A stretch of 64,000 bases of DNA from assembly GCA_963752565.1 (NCBI GenBank), contig CAVVZC010000015.1:13425-77424 (forward strand), given 5' to 3'. Below, piece by piece: positions 49,006 through 58,775 of this stretch. This DNA is from UBA11574 sp963752565. Lineage in GTDB: Bacteria; Desulfobacterota; Desulfobacteria; Desulfobacterales; UBA11574. Within the stretch, counting starts at the first letter, position 1. Each line of letters opens with the position of its first letter. The notes under the pieces are model-generated. The model saw only the letters and a program-made list of their open reading frames with translations. It was not told the origin of the DNA and ran no database searches. The position numbers and the translations under genes are program-made.

Positions 49006-50205
49006 GTGTTGATCAGGGATTCCACAAAGCTGGCCATGGGTGCCATATCCAGCCAGAGGATGCGCAGTTTTCTCACCGCCCTGGGCATTGCCGTGGGCAT
49101 CGCATCGGTGGTGCTGCTTACCTCCATCGGTGAAGGCATTCACCAATTCGTTCTCTCGGAGTTCACACAGTTCGGCACCAACCTTATTGCTGTTACGCCG
49201 GGCAAAACCACCACCGCCGGCATGTCAGGAGCCGTTATCAGCAATGTGCGCCCTTTGAGCATCGATGACGCGCTGGCCCTTGAGCGAAGTCCCCGGATCC
49301 TTGGAATGGTTCCCTTTGTCCAGGGAAACGCTCCTGTGGAATTCGGAAAGCGCAGCAGACGGACTTATGTCTTCGGTGTCGGTTCTCAGGTGCCCACTGT
49401 GTGGCAAATGAAGGTCGCCGTGGGCCGATTCCTCCCGGATGACGATCCCCGAACCGCCCGCGCCTTTGCCGTGCTGGGCAAAAAGGTGAGGGATGAGCTT
49501 CTCGGCAAGGTGAATCCTCTCGGCCGTCGTATCCGGATCGGTGGAGAGCGATTCCGGGTCATCGGCGTTATGGAATCCAAGGGGCAGATGCTTGGATTCG
49601 ACCTGGATGACGCTGTTTACATCCCGACCGCTAGAGCCCTGGCGATGTTCGACCGGGAAAGTCTGATGGAAATTGATCTGATTTATGCCGCGGGCAGTAA
49701 CCTGGATGACATTGTGAAAAGCGTCAAAACTCTGCTCATGGACCGGCACGGATCAGAAGATTTCACCATTATCACCCAGGAACAGATGCTGGATGTGCTG
49801 GGCTCCGTGCTAGACATACTCACTCTGGCGGTGGGCGCTTTGGGAGGGATTTCACTTCTGGTCGGAGGCGTTGGCATCCTCACGATCATGACGATCAGTG
49901 TGAATGAAAGGAGGTCCGAGATCGGGCTGTTTTGCGCTATAGGTGCGAACCGCTGGCAGATACTCACCCTTTTCATTGGCGAAGCCGTTGTGCTTGCGAG
50001 CATCGGCGGCTTCGCCGGTCTGATTTTCGGTGCCGGGGGCGCATGGCTCCTGGGAGCGACGGTTCCCGCGCTGCCCACCCACACCCCGTGGCTGTATGTA
50101 TTTCTGGCTGAAATCCTTGCTGTCGTTATCGGTCTTCTGGCCGGGGTTCTGCCTGCCCTCAAGGCTGCAAACCTGGATCCAATCGAGGCATTGAGAGCCG
50201 AATAA
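49006..50205 (+). CDS. MacB-type ABC permease (second)
   Basis: 399 residues of the same layout as the first permease (FLTALGIAVGIASVVLLTSI; VGGVGILTIMTISVNERRSE; ALKAANLDPIEALRAE). The two differ enough to have diverged roles. The only suitable start is GTG at 49006 (or TTG 3 bases later), with AGGAC about 8 bases upstream. Confidence 0.92.
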   Translation: MLIRDSTKLAMGAISSQRMRSFLTALGIAVGIASVVLLTSIGEGIHQFVLSEFTQFGTNLIAVTPGKTTTAGMSGAVISNVRPLSIDDALALERSPRILGMVPFVQGNAPVEFGKRSRRTYVFGVGSQVPTVWQMKVAVGRFLPDDDPRTARAFAVLGKKVRDELLGKVNPLGRRIRIGGERFRVIGVMESKGQMLGFDLDDAVYIPTARALAMFDRESLMEIDLIYAAGSNLDDIVKSVKTLLMDRHGSEDFTIITQEQMLDVLGSVLDILTLAVGALGGISLLVGGVGILTIMTISVNERRSEIGLFCAIGANRWQILTLFIGEAVVLASIGGFAGLIFGAGGAWLLGATVPALPTHTPWLYVFLAEILAVVIGLLAGVLPALKAANLDPIEALRAE

Positions 50206-50502
50206 CGTAAATTTTACCTAATTGGTTTCATTGGGCGGGCAGGGTAAACTTTAACTCATTCCCTCATTAAACACGTGACAATTGTTCCGACCTAAACTTG
50301 ATTTTACAGAATCGTAAGGCGGGTCAAGCAGGAACGAGAACCTACTTATAGCCGGCTTGACATTGGAGATTCCTTGGCGTATGTTAGCTTGTAAATCAAG
50401 GGCTTGAGGGATTTTGAAAATGGGATTCAGGGATTGAAGAATTGAGAATGAGGCGAATTTTCCCCATCTCTAAGTGCTAAATCGTAGGGCAAGGAGAAGA
50501 AT

Positions 50503-52080
50503 ATGAACGTCACATTTTATGGTGCGGCCAGAGAGGTTACCGGATCCATGCATCTGCTCGACAGCGGAACGGATCGGATTTTGTTTGACTGCGGGATGTT
50601 TCAGGGTCGGCGTAAAGAAAGCGCCGAGAAAAACCGCGTGCTTTCCATCGATCCCAAATTGCTCACCAACATTGTCCTCTCCCATGGTCATATCGATCAT
50701 TCGGGGCGCATCCCCATGGTGACCAAAAACGACTTTTATGGCCGCATATACTGTACGCGGGCCACGGCGGATGCGTGTAATTATTTACTGTCCGACTCTG
50801 CACGTATACAGGAAATGGATGCCCTATACCTGAATTACAAGACCGTCCGATCGGCATTGTCGCGAATGAAATCCTCGGTGACCGGTCGCAAAATATCCAA
50901 TCGTGAGTATAGAGAAATCAAGGCTCTAATGAAAAAGGGGCGTCACCAACTCAAGGCTGAAACCATCGACGAACTGATTGGAAAATACCGCTTGAAGCAG
51001 GTGGTCCCGCTGTACAACGTGGAGGAAGCTGAGCAGGCGTTGACCCTTTTTCGCGGTCAACCCTACCGTCACGAAGTAACCATAGGAAAAGACATGACCT
51101 GCACCTTTTACGATGCGGGTCATATCATCGGTTCGGCGGTTTCCATCGTCAAAACCCGCAAGGACGGCCGGGTATTTACCGTGGCTTTTACCGGAGATTT
51201 AGGACGGTACGACACGCCGATAATCAAGGACCCCACATCCGATTTCGCCGAAGAAGATCGCGATATCGATTTGCTGATTATGGAAAGCACTTACGGTGAT
51301 CGGCTGCACCCGCCGATAGTGGACATGGCCCCCGGGCTCAAACAGGTCATTGATGACACCCTCAAACGGGGCGGGACCCTTCTGGTGCCCGCCTTTGCAT
51401 TTGGTCGAACTCAGCAGTTGCTCTATTTTCTACACGAGCTTTATGATGCCGGTGAAGTACCACGTCTACCGGTCTACGTGGACAGCCCCCTGGCAACTCG
51501 CTTGACCAAGGTGTATGGCGAACATCCGGAGGTTTACGACCAGGAAACCCATGAGACCTTCCTCTCCAATGGGAAAAACCCATTTTCCTTCAAACAGATT
51601 CGTTTTGTCAAGTCGGTGGAGGAATCGATGGCCTTAAACCGGGACAAAAATCCAAAGATCGTCATATCGGCCTCGGGGATGTGTGAAGGCGGCCGCATAC
51701 TCCATCATTTGCGCCACAAAATACACAATCAGAAAAATACGATTCTGGTGGTGGGGTTCATGGCAGCCAACACCTTGGGGCGACGAATTCTCGACCTGGG
51801 GTTGGCCTGGGAAGAAGAGGGGCGCAAAGGCAATGCCCCGCTCGTTAAATTTTACAACAAGGAGTATCCGCTAAAGGCCCGGGTGGTGAAATTGGGCGGT
51901 TTTAGCGCCCATGGTGATAGAAATGAAATGCTTCGTTTTCTTAAGGAATCCAATTTGCGTATTAAAAAAATTGCAGTGGTGCACGGTGAAGAGGATCAAT
52001 CCATGGCTTTCGCTGATTACTTAGCGGAAAACGGATTTAAAGCGTTTGTACCCCACTCGGGTCAAACCGTTAGGGTCTAA
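50503..52080 (+). CDS. MBL-fold beta-CASP ribonuclease-like protein
   Basis: 525 residues: metallo-beta-lactamase motif SHGHIDHSGRIP (~65), AGHIIGSAV (~205), FTGDLGRYD (~232), then the beta-CASP part with LLVPAFAFGRTQQLLYFLHE (~288), VISASGMCEGGRI (~388), and the final GFSAHGDRNE (~466). The family acts on RNA (RNase J/CPSF73 relatives). It is longer than average by an insert at ~90-165. Start has AAGGAG. Confidence 0.93.
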   Translation: MNVTFYGAAREVTGSMHLLDSGTDRILFDCGMFQGRRKESAEKNRVLSIDPKLLTNIVLSHGHIDHSGRIPMVTKNDFYGRIYCTRATADACNYLLSDSARIQEMDALYLNYKTVRSALSRMKSSVTGRKISNREYREIKALMKKGRHQLKAETIDELIGKYRLKQVVPLYNVEEAEQALTLFRGQPYRHEVTIGKDMTCTFYDAGHIIGSAVSIVKTRKDGRVFTVAFTGDLGRYDTPIIKDPTSDFAEEDRDIDLLIMESTYGDRLHPPIVDMAPGLKQVIDDTLKRGGTLLVPAFAFGRTQQLLYFLHELYDAGEVPRLPVYVDSPLATRLTKVYGEHPEVYDQETHETFLSNGKNPFSFKQIRFVKSVEESMALNRDKNPKIVISASGMCEGGRILHHLRHKIHNQKNTILVVGFMAANTLGRRILDLGLAWEEEGRKGNAPLVKFYNKEYPLKARVVKLGGFSAHGDRNEMLRFLKESNLRIKKIAVVHGEEDQSMAFADYLAENGFKAFVPHSGQTVRV

Positions 52081-52178
52081 AAAGAGCGCAGACATTTACT
52101 ATTTAAGGGGATGCATTGTAAAAAACTTCTCTGTTAAGAACCCTGTCTATCACTGTCCGTTCTTAAATCAAATATCGT

Positions 52179-53456
52179 TTAGGACATCTTGGGCAATTCG
52201 TCAGCCTTGTGATATGAAAAGTAATTGTCCCAAATTTTATCGAGTTGCTGCATAGCGTCATTCAGGTTTTTTCTGCGAATGATGTTTCGATCAAAATTCA
52301 CAAGATCCCAGCGTTCAAGCTTCTCCAAAGCATCCTCGATTTCAAAATTAATCCTGCAGTTATGTTTGTTTTCAAACCAGCGTTCTACAGTTTTATCGAG
52401 TTCGGTTATTGTGAGATCCCTATCCTCTACAAGAAGAAAGTAATATGCCAAGATCGCTTCTTTGAACTCCTCTTCTTCGGCCGTGTCGACAAGATGATGA
52501 AACACCCCTGTGTTGTTGTCAAGGTTCTTAAAGTATAGGTTGTCAGAAAGGGCTTTCATAAACATAATTTTACGATTTTTGAACTTATTTACCTGTTTGA
52601 ATAAAAAGCCGCCCAGCGTCGCCAAGCCTAAGGCCAAAGCAATAAGGTGCTGCTGCTCAATATTTACTTCCCTTTTGGTTAATCCGAGCCAGAAAGAAAT
52701 AACCGAGGCAATCAAAAGAATTGAAGCCCCAAGCTTGGTTGCGATGACAACAATACCGCTCACTGCAGCAGGGATACCAATAATGAGTTTATCGACGGTT
52801 TTCATACGGACCTCGCTGTTGGGGAAAAGCATCTCAAGATCCGCCTTGGGAACATTTTGAAAAAGTTTGATGATGGTCGAGCCTGGTGTAAAGTAAAGAG
52901 TTTTTTGTTTTTTGGCTTTAAAGAAATCCTCTTCTTTAAACTTAATGTATATCATAACTCTATCATAATTGGTAAACCTGAACGGTTCTTTCTTCAGTCC
53001 GAAAAATTTTAATAGGGTCTCTTCCTTTAAGCTTTCGCCGCGCTGATAAAATATAACTTCCTCAAAATCTTCAAAGTCTACACGAAGACGGATCTTAAAG
53101 AGAGACTCCTCTTTCAGAGCTTCTTCAAGATCTGTCTCAGTTATCTTTTGGAAGTTGGCGGCATTAAGGATCGCAGTCAATGAATCGACAAGTTTTTTTT
53201 GCAGCGTTTTTTTCTCTTTCCATGAATAATCGTAATTCAACCGGGTGTCTGCATCGGGATTGAATGGTGAATAGCAGTCTTTAAGCACTTCAACTTGATG
53301 GTGGAACTCAAAATGAATCAGACTTCCTAAGATATGGCAAAGCGCTCTAAACAAATTTTGATCATGTTTCGAGAGCCGTGAATCGTTGATGCACATTTCA
53401 ATAATATCCGTTTTCCTGAAAGGTATAAAACGATTCCGAATCTGATACTCTGTCAT
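52179..53456 (-). CDS. TMEM143/DUF3754-like membrane protein
   Basis: 425 residues. The N-terminal ~210 are soluble; FRFTNYDRVMIYIKFKEED, LYFTPGSTIIKLFQNVPKAD, LEMLFPNSEVRM is typical of the DUF3754 (TMEM143) family. Two membrane helices follow (VSGIVVIATKLGASILLIAS, LIALALGLATLGGFLF), then a helical C-terminus. Function unknown. GAGG site before the ATG. Confidence 0.83.
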   Translation of the reverse strand: MTEYQIRNRFIPFRKTDIIEMCINDSRLSKHDQNLFRALCHILGSLIHFEFHHQVEVLKDCYSPFNPDADTRLNYDYSWKEKKTLQKKLVDSLTAILNAANFQKITETDLEEALKEESLFKIRLRVDFEDFEEVIFYQRGESLKEETLLKFFGLKKEPFRFTNYDRVMIYIKFKEEDFFKAKKQKTLYFTPGSTIIKLFQNVPKADLEMLFPNSEVRMKTVDKLIIGIPAAVSGIVVIATKLGASILLIASVISFWLGLTKREVNIEQQHLIALALGLATLGGFLFKQVNKFKNRKIMFMKALSDNLYFKNLDNNTGVFHHLVDTAEEEEFKEAILAYYFLLVEDRDLTITELDKTVERWFENKHNCRINFEIEDALEKLERWDLVNFDRNIIRRKNLNDAMQQLDKIWDNYFSYHKADELPKMS

Positions 53457-53638
53457 GGTTTTTTCCTCATTTCAACTACGGGAAAGCCGATAAATCATTT
53501 CGTTTGGGAATAATATTATTCGTATTTATAATTAATATGGAATAACAGCACTTGTATATCAAAAGGAATTTCAAGAGCACGACTACTACTCCAGACATCT
53601 TTGAGGTTTTTCCTGATAAGGCTATCGAGAGGCCTTCA

Positions 53639-54358
53639 TCATTCTTTCAGCGTTATCTTTAAGTGACCTTCTTCTACTTTTATGTCCTCGACCCCATCAG
53701 AAAAAATCTTCCAGAATCCCTTGTCGGCAGCAAATTCTTTAACCAGATCTATATTCTTTATTCCTCCCAGCCAGGCATTTGGTATGGGTACACCCATAAT
53801 GGTAATACCTTTGAGGATGACGACGGGTTTACCCTTATCGTATGTAAAAACCACTCCCGTTCTGACACGAAGGGTTTTGCCTCCAAGTACGGGAAAGTCT
53901 TCATCTACAGGCAATAGTAGCTTTGCACTAACAAGATCATTTGATAAATCAATTGCCAATTTTCTTGCAAGATCCGTATTTTTTGCCAATAATGCGTTCA
54001 GTTCCCTTTCAGTGAAATTTATCTCCCTTTTGATGCTTTTTTCACTGTAAGGCTCCGGTTCGAGAGTGGCACTTGGATCAAATCGGTCTGATTTGGATGG
54101 TTTATTAAGGATGTCTTTTCTGTGTAAATTAACATCGGCTCGCATCGAATCAAGCTTTTCTAATTTAGTAGTCAGAACTTGCTCTTCGTGAGAGTTTAGG
54201 GTCACAGGTTTGAACTCTGGTGGGAAAAAGTAGGTTTTGAATACTAAGATTGTTACCCCGGCGGTAATAATGACGGAAACAACTATTAAACCGAAAACTT
54301 GCAAACAACCAAATCTCTTTTTGTCTGTTTTTGAAGCAACGCTATTGTTATTTTCCAC
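53639..54358 (-). CDS. Hypothetical membrane-anchored protein
   Basis: 239 residues: one N-terminal membrane helix (GLIVVSVIITAGVTILVF), then an extracytoplasmic beta-rich domain (INFTERELNALLAKNTDLA, LRVRTGVVFTYDKGKPVVIL, GVPIPNAWLGGIKNIDLV). The NFTERELN-AL motif recalls families of membrane-anchored lipid-binding-like proteins, but I cannot name one. GTG start with GGAGG upstream. It lies 60 bases after the zinc peptidase gene, probably the same transcript. Confidence 0.7.
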   Translation of the reverse strand: MENNNSVASKTDKKRFGCLQVFGLIVVSVIITAGVTILVFKTYFFPPEFKPVTLNSHEEQVLTTKLEKLDSMRADVNLHRKDILNKPSKSDRFDPSATLEPEPYSEKSIKREINFTERELNALLAKNTDLARKLAIDLSNDLVSAKLLLPVDEDFPVLGGKTLRVRTGVVFTYDKGKPVVILKGITIMGVPIPNAWLGGIKNIDLVKEFAADKGFWKIFSDGVEDIKVEEGHLKITLKE

Positions 54359-54419
54359 TATTTTTATACCTCCATAACACCCACACCCTATTTAATTCCC
54401 ATTCAATTTCCAAAGATGA

Positions 54420-55277
54420 TTACAGATTTTTTGCTTTAAAGGTGTTGCAGAAATTGATTTTACCCGTCTGAAAACCACGGTTAAACCATGTCACCCGCTG
54501 CGCTGAAGTACCGTGTGTGAACGAATCAGGACTAACATATCCCCTTGTCTGCTTCTGTAAACGGTCATCCCCAATCATACTGGCAGCGTTGAGCGCCTCT
54601 TCTACATCGCCAGGTTCAAGAATATTTCGCACCTTTTGCGCATGATGTGCCCAAATGCCGGAGAAGCAATCAGCCTGTAACTCCATCTTTACCGACAACG
54701 TATTATATTTTTTCTGCGAAAGGCGGGGCCGCATGGCATGAACTTTGTCGCTGACTCCCAAAAGTTTCTGAACATGATGGCCGACTTCATGGGCAATCAC
54801 ATAAGCCTGTGCGAAATCTCCCGGCGCGTTCATCTTATTCTTTAGATCTCGGTAAAAGCTCAAATCTATGTAAACCTTTTTATCCCTGGGACAATAAAAT
54901 GGTCCAATTGCGGCCTGGGCATAACCGCATGCGGACTCTACCATGCCTGAAAAAAGAACCAGATTGGGTTCCTTGTATGTCCCTCCCATCTGTTTAAACA
55001 GACTCTTCCAGGTATCTTCAGTGTCTGCGAGTACTACGGAGACAAAGTCGGCCAGCTCATTGTCAGCTGCTGATGGCTGCACAGGAATGGTTTGTATGGA
55101 AGGCCCGCCACTCATTTCTGTACCTTGCTGAAGGAGAATTGATGGATCGACGCCAAAATACATAGCAACGATGACCAGCAGTACCATTCCGATCCCACCG
55201 CCCTTAACGCCACGCGACAATCGAATGCCTCGCCTGTCTTCAATGTTGCTGCTTCTTCGGCCATATCTCCAACGCAT
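54420..55277 (-). CDS. YpfJ-type neutral zinc metallopeptidase
   Basis: 285 residues. MRWRYGRRSSNIEDRRG is the hallmark start of this family; a membrane helix follows (GMVLLVIVAMYFGVDPSIL), then the extracytoplasmic part with AYVIAHEVGHHVQKLLG (zinc HExxH ~165) and ELQADCFSGIWAHHA (Glu ligand). The start is ATG at 55277 with GAGGAG upstream; a TTG two codons earlier is possible. The substrate is unknown. Confidence 0.93.
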   Translation of the reverse strand: MRWRYGRRSSNIEDRRGIRLSRGVKGGGIGMVLLVIVAMYFGVDPSILLQQGTEMSGGPSIQTIPVQPSAADNELADFVSVVLADTEDTWKSLFKQMGGTYKEPNLVLFSGMVESACGYAQAAIGPFYCPRDKKVYIDLSFYRDLKNKMNAPGDFAQAYVIAHEVGHHVQKLLGVSDKVHAMRPRLSQKKYNTLSVKMELQADCFSGIWAHHAQKVRNILEPGDVEEALNAASMIGDDRLQKQTRGYVSPDSFTHGTSAQRVTWFNRGFQTGKINFCNTFKAKNL

Positions 55278-56084
55278 GGGCAATATCTCCTCTTTTAATT
55301 TTTGTCACATTTTCCTGAAGGCTTGACAAAATTCCCTTTCATGGCAATTTTTTTAAGACTTTTAGCATTTTTCTTTTCCCACACGGTCAATCCACTTTGA
55401 CCCGCAGAATCGACCAAGATTTGTTGTATGCACTCCAAATCTATAGAATACAGCAACAACCATGCCAACATAATATCTCTATATAACTATTCGTTATTAT
55501 TTAAAAAAATATCCAAACGAAGAAAAAGCAAACCACAATTAGCGATAATAATGAGACGCCTGTGTATCATGAGACAGCACGTTTGAAAATTATAAACATA
55601 AAATCATTATTAATCATTTCTTGAAAAAAAATGGAGAGAATTGAGATTTATACGAACTCCTTCTTAGAAAAGCTTTTTCTATTTAATTGTTGATCAGATT
55701 TTCTGGTACCCTACCAGTATTTGGGATACAAACAATTAAGCAGGCATGTGATATATGAAAAGGTTTGAGGCTTAAAATTCCTGCCATACATAGCAGTGAT
55801 CAAGGGTTGGATTAAAACAGGTATTGTTTTCAGGAAGTTTAACAAAGAATTTCGTTTATAGCCAAGTTAATATTTCAGGTTTCTTACGGATATTTGGCTA
55901 TAAACTATTTAGTTAGCATCGTGATATCTGTAAAGATTTTAGGATTTAAATTACTGCCCTACATGTTGGTAACCAAAAGGTATGACACTTCTCTTTTTTG
56001 AAAAAATATTACGGTATATTGCTTAAGCTACTTTAAGAAAGTCCACATTTTTATTCCGACCTGAATGTCAGTGTATCACAGATT
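55278..56084. other. Long AT-rich gap with degenerate tandem repeat
   Basis: About 800 bases without a gene. 55735-55800 and 55905-55980 look like two diverged copies of one ~75-base unit (GTGATATMTG, AA.GATTT.AGG, TTAAAATTCCTGCC, ACAT). A similar word is at 39335. I see nothing else. Confidence 0.35.
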
Positions 56085-56318
56085 CTATCCAAATTGTTTT
56101 GAAGGCTTTTTGGGGTTAACTTGGTAACAATCATGACACTTCACTAAATACTCGTCGGATGAATGCTTAAATAAAGCGCCGCCTTGTAATCCAAATCCTT
56201 CCGACGTACACGTTATATTAACTATTGTCTCACAGCCGCAGTCTGAACAATTACCTTTTAATACAATTGTAGATTTAGCAGGGTTAGCTTCAAAAAGTTT
56301 TCTTATTATTTCTATCAT
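56085..56318 (-). CDS. Small Cys-rich protein (putative zinc binding)
   Basis: 77 residues with four Cys in two pairs: NCSDCGCETIV and KCHDCYQVN. This spacing suggests a zinc ribbon. The start lies 47 bases after the end of the 50-aa Arg-rich protein gene (56365-56517), likely one operon. Unknown family. Confidence 0.6.
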   Translation of the reverse strand: MIEIIRKLFEANPAKSTIVLKGNCSDCGCETIVNITCTSEGFGLQGGALFKHSSDEYLVKCHDCYQVNPKKPSKQFG

Positions 56319-56364
56319 TAGGGGTTACATCCTTCACTGCTGACTCTGCTTGTTTAAAATGTCT

Positions 56365-56517
56365 TTATTGTTTAGATGTTCTTGGCTTTCGTCTTCTATC
56401 AAGCCCGCTTCGTCTTTCCTTTCCAGATCTGCGTTCAGGAATATGAAAATCGTAAGAGAATTGCCGCCTATCTACTCCTAATCGTCTCCCTCCGTTATCG
56501 AGTAATGTAGGTTTCAT
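56365..56517 (-). CDS. 50-aa Arg-rich protein with DRR repeats (paralog of 23599-23751)
   Basis: 50 residues: MKPTLLDNGGRRLGVDRRQF, then HIPERRSGKERRSGLDRRR and a short basic end. 33 or more of 50 residues match the 23 kb copy, with silent changes between them, showing conservation of the protein. The ribosome-binding site is weak. The downstream gene is a Cys-rich protein. Confidence 0.7.
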   Translation of the reverse strand: MKPTLLDNGGRRLGVDRRQFSYDFHIPERRSGKERRSGLDRRRKPRTSKQ

Positions 56518-56981
56518 GACAAACCATTTTTTTTAAATCAAATGTTAAAAGAATAATTTTTAATAATCATATTAGATCATATATCTCGTATGTCAAGAAC
56601 TAAATAACACAATATATGGTAGCAAAAAAGGCTGTTCTTACTGGGGGGCTTTTAGAAGTCAATTGAGGACAGGCAATGAATTTTCGCTAATTTTATGAAA
56701 AGCCGTAAACATTGTGGGATATAACAGATGGAACCGAAATGGGTCTATGGGGATTTAATAGAGCAATATTCGAAAAAACAATATGTGGGCATAAGTGAAT
56801 GAGGCGGGGCTAATGATTTCGTGCCTACACCTTGAATTTCCGAAAAATGAAGATTTTTAACTGAAATCAAACTTATGATTTCTCACCAGCATTACGGGTT
56901 CAAACCTCTCAATTTTCAGTGCATATATCTCATTTCTTGCAAAATTGAAAAAAAGCAAACCAATGCCAATTGCTATAATAT
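56518..56981. other. AT-rich gap, nothing recognised
   Basis: About 460 bases between the divergent small genes and the riboswitch promoter. No gene or strong structure seen. Confidence 0.35.
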
Positions 56982-57010
56982 TTGACTTCGTCTTCGAAAT
57001 GTTCTATTAT
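56982..57010 (+). promoter_or_regulatory. Promoter of the 57 kb riboswitch transcript
   Basis: TTGACT (56982-56987), 17-base spacer, TATTAT (57005-57010), about 20 bases before the aptamer. Confidence 0.7.
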
Positions 57011-57029
57011 AGTGCTTAATAATTTTACC

Positions 57030-57113
57030 AACGAAAGGGCAAAGCTGTCGAAAGGCAGTGACGCAAAGCCACGGGTCAAAAGCTCCAAGGGCCATGATAG
57101 CCGGGCTACCGAA
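57030..57113 (+). promoter_or_regulatory. GEMM-I (cyclic-di-GMP) riboswitch, canonical
   Basis: AAAGGGCAAAG, hairpin CTGTC-GAAA-GGCAG, TGACGCAAAGCCACGGG, variable stem, ATAGCCGGGCTACCGA. All core positions agree with the consensus, including the GGG before CAAA and the GNRA tetraloop. A terminator follows. Confidence 0.95.
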
Positions 57114-57122
57114 GGTACCAGC

Positions 57123-57160
57123 AAACGCCTTCATACAATTGGGTACTGAGGCGTTTTCTA
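57123..57160 (+). terminator. Expression-platform terminator of the 57 kb riboswitch
   Basis: AAACGCCT (57123-57130) pairs with AGGCGTTT (57149-57156), followed by TCTATTTT. It lies 70 bases before the ribosome-binding site of the barrel gene. Confidence 0.75.
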
Positions 57161-57229
57161 TTTTCAGACGTTCATCGGCAAATGAGCTGACCTCCCGTGG
57201 TGTATACTCCAAACAAAAGGGAGGCTTAC

Positions 57230-57991
57230 ATGAAACGCATGTTTTTTCTATCCATATGTTTTTTAGCTGTTTTTGGTATTGTATTGCCGGTTTCTGCCTT
57301 TGAACTGGGCGTTCGGGGATACTACTGGTTTCCGGAACTTTCCGGCGTTATGCGCGTAGACGATGCCGGTATCGTTGGCACTGAGCTTGATTTGAAAGAT
57401 GATCTGGGCATTGAAAATGAAAGCTATCCGGTTATCGAAGGGTTTGCCGGAATAGGGAAACATCACCTCAGCGTGGCGTTTTACAACCTGAATTATGACG
57501 GCGAGACCGTTCTTACAAAAGATATTTATTTTAATGGGGAGCTTTTCCTGGCAAATGAAAGGGTCGCCAGTAATCTAAAGTATGATAATTACGACGTTAT
57601 GTATAGATATGATTTGATTGATTTGGAGAACTTTCTTGCCGGCGGTTCTTTGGGATTGGTTGCCAGGCTGATGGTATTTGACGGATCTGCTTCAATCGCT
57701 TCAGCGACCGTCACGACCAAAGAGAATTTCACCGCACCGATTCCCATGGTGGGTGCCAATTTTCATGTGGGTATATTAGCAGATATTATAGAAGCCCGGG
57801 TGCTGGTAACCGGTATCGGATATAGTGACAATACGGCTTTTGATGGTCAGGCCGAGATCTCTTTAACACCGTTCCCGTTTCTGGACATTCACGGCGGCTA
57901 TCGCTATTTAAAAATTGATGTCGAGGAAGATGATGTGAAGTTTGATTTTGATAATTCCGGTTTATACGTGGCGTTAACTGTAAGTTTTTAA
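57230..57991 (+). CDS. Outer-membrane beta-barrel protein under riboswitch control
   Basis: 253 residues: signal peptide (FFLSICFLAVFGIVLPVSA), then alternating aromatic/hydrophobic strands (GVRGYYWFPELSG, HHLSVAFYNLNYDG, DIHGGYRYLKIDV) ending in LYVALTVSF, the terminal Phe recognised by the Bam complex. Probably an 8-10-stranded barrel of the OmpW/OMP_b-brl sort. The start at 57230 has GGGAGG. It is the gene controlled by the GEMM-I riboswitch. Confidence 0.83.
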   Translation: MKRMFFLSICFLAVFGIVLPVSAFELGVRGYYWFPELSGVMRVDDAGIVGTELDLKDDLGIENESYPVIEGFAGIGKHHLSVAFYNLNYDGETVLTKDIYFNGELFLANERVASNLKYDNYDVMYRYDLIDLENFLAGGSLGLVARLMVFDGSASIASATVTTKENFTAPIPMVGANFHVGILADIIEARVLVTGIGYSDNTAFDGQAEISLTPFPFLDIHGGYRYLKIDVEEDDVKFDFDNSGLYVALTVSF

Positions 57992-58045
57992 TATGATTTT
58001 AGCCTGATAATCTGCTATGGGATTTATGTGCCCGCAGGTGAAAAA

Positions 58046-58543
58046 ATGAAAAAAATTAAAGCCATACGTGAAAACAAGATGAGAAAAGACATCATCAATT
58101 ACCTTATTGACTTTCCATTATTTGATGCTCTCAAGGGAAACCAACTAAATATTGTTGCAGACCATGTGAATTATTATGATATCGATAAGGGTGAAATCCT
58201 TTTTAAAGAAGGGGATAAAGGAAATTATATCTGCTTTGTATTGGATGGAGTAATAGATGTTCTTAAAAAATCTGTAACTGGAGACAGTATCGTAATTGCC
58301 GCTTTACCCAAGGGGCGTTCTTTTGGTGAAATGTCAATTCTTGATAACTTCCCTAGATCGGCGACGGCAAAAGCCCGTACAAAATCCTCCTTTCTCACGT
58401 TAACCCAGATGAGTTTCGATACGATACTTAAAGACTATCCTCAAATCGGCATAACAATTCTCAAAGGAATCTCAAGGACACTAAGTCAAAATCTGCGCCA
58501 GACATCCTCTAGACTTGCTGATTATATTTTACCGATTGCATGA
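58046..58543 (+). CDS. Cyclic-nucleotide-binding (CAP-type) single-domain protein
   Basis: 165 residues: one cNMP-binding domain (DKGEILFKEGDKGNYICFVL, GRSFGEMSILDNFPRSATAK carrying the phosphate-binding cassette with Arg). No HTH or other output domain. The ligand is likely cAMP/cGMP-like but not certain. It follows the barrel gene by about 50 bases; co-transcription is possible, placing it under the same riboswitch. ATG at 58046 chosen for its AGGTG. Confidence 0.85.
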   Translation: MKKIKAIRENKMRKDIINYLIDFPLFDALKGNQLNIVADHVNYYDIDKGEILFKEGDKGNYICFVLDGVIDVLKKSVTGDSIVIAALPKGRSFGEMSILDNFPRSATAKARTKSSFLTLTQMSFDTILKDYPQIGITILKGISRTLSQNLRQTSSRLADYILPIA

Positions 58544-58775
58544 TCTAAAACGAAAAAATACAATAGATTGGTTCATGTCCATCCTTGAACCTGTCTTTTC
58601 CTTTTATCCTTTAGCGAAATTACAGATATCACAAAAAATGAAACGACTTAAATGATTGAAAAAGATATTCGTTTGATATCAAACAGTTTGATGTGGTTGA
58701 AATATATAGCTACCCTGAAGTAAATGCCACAAACATCAAACAACAATGTCTATCTATTAGGGTTGTAAGCTTTAA

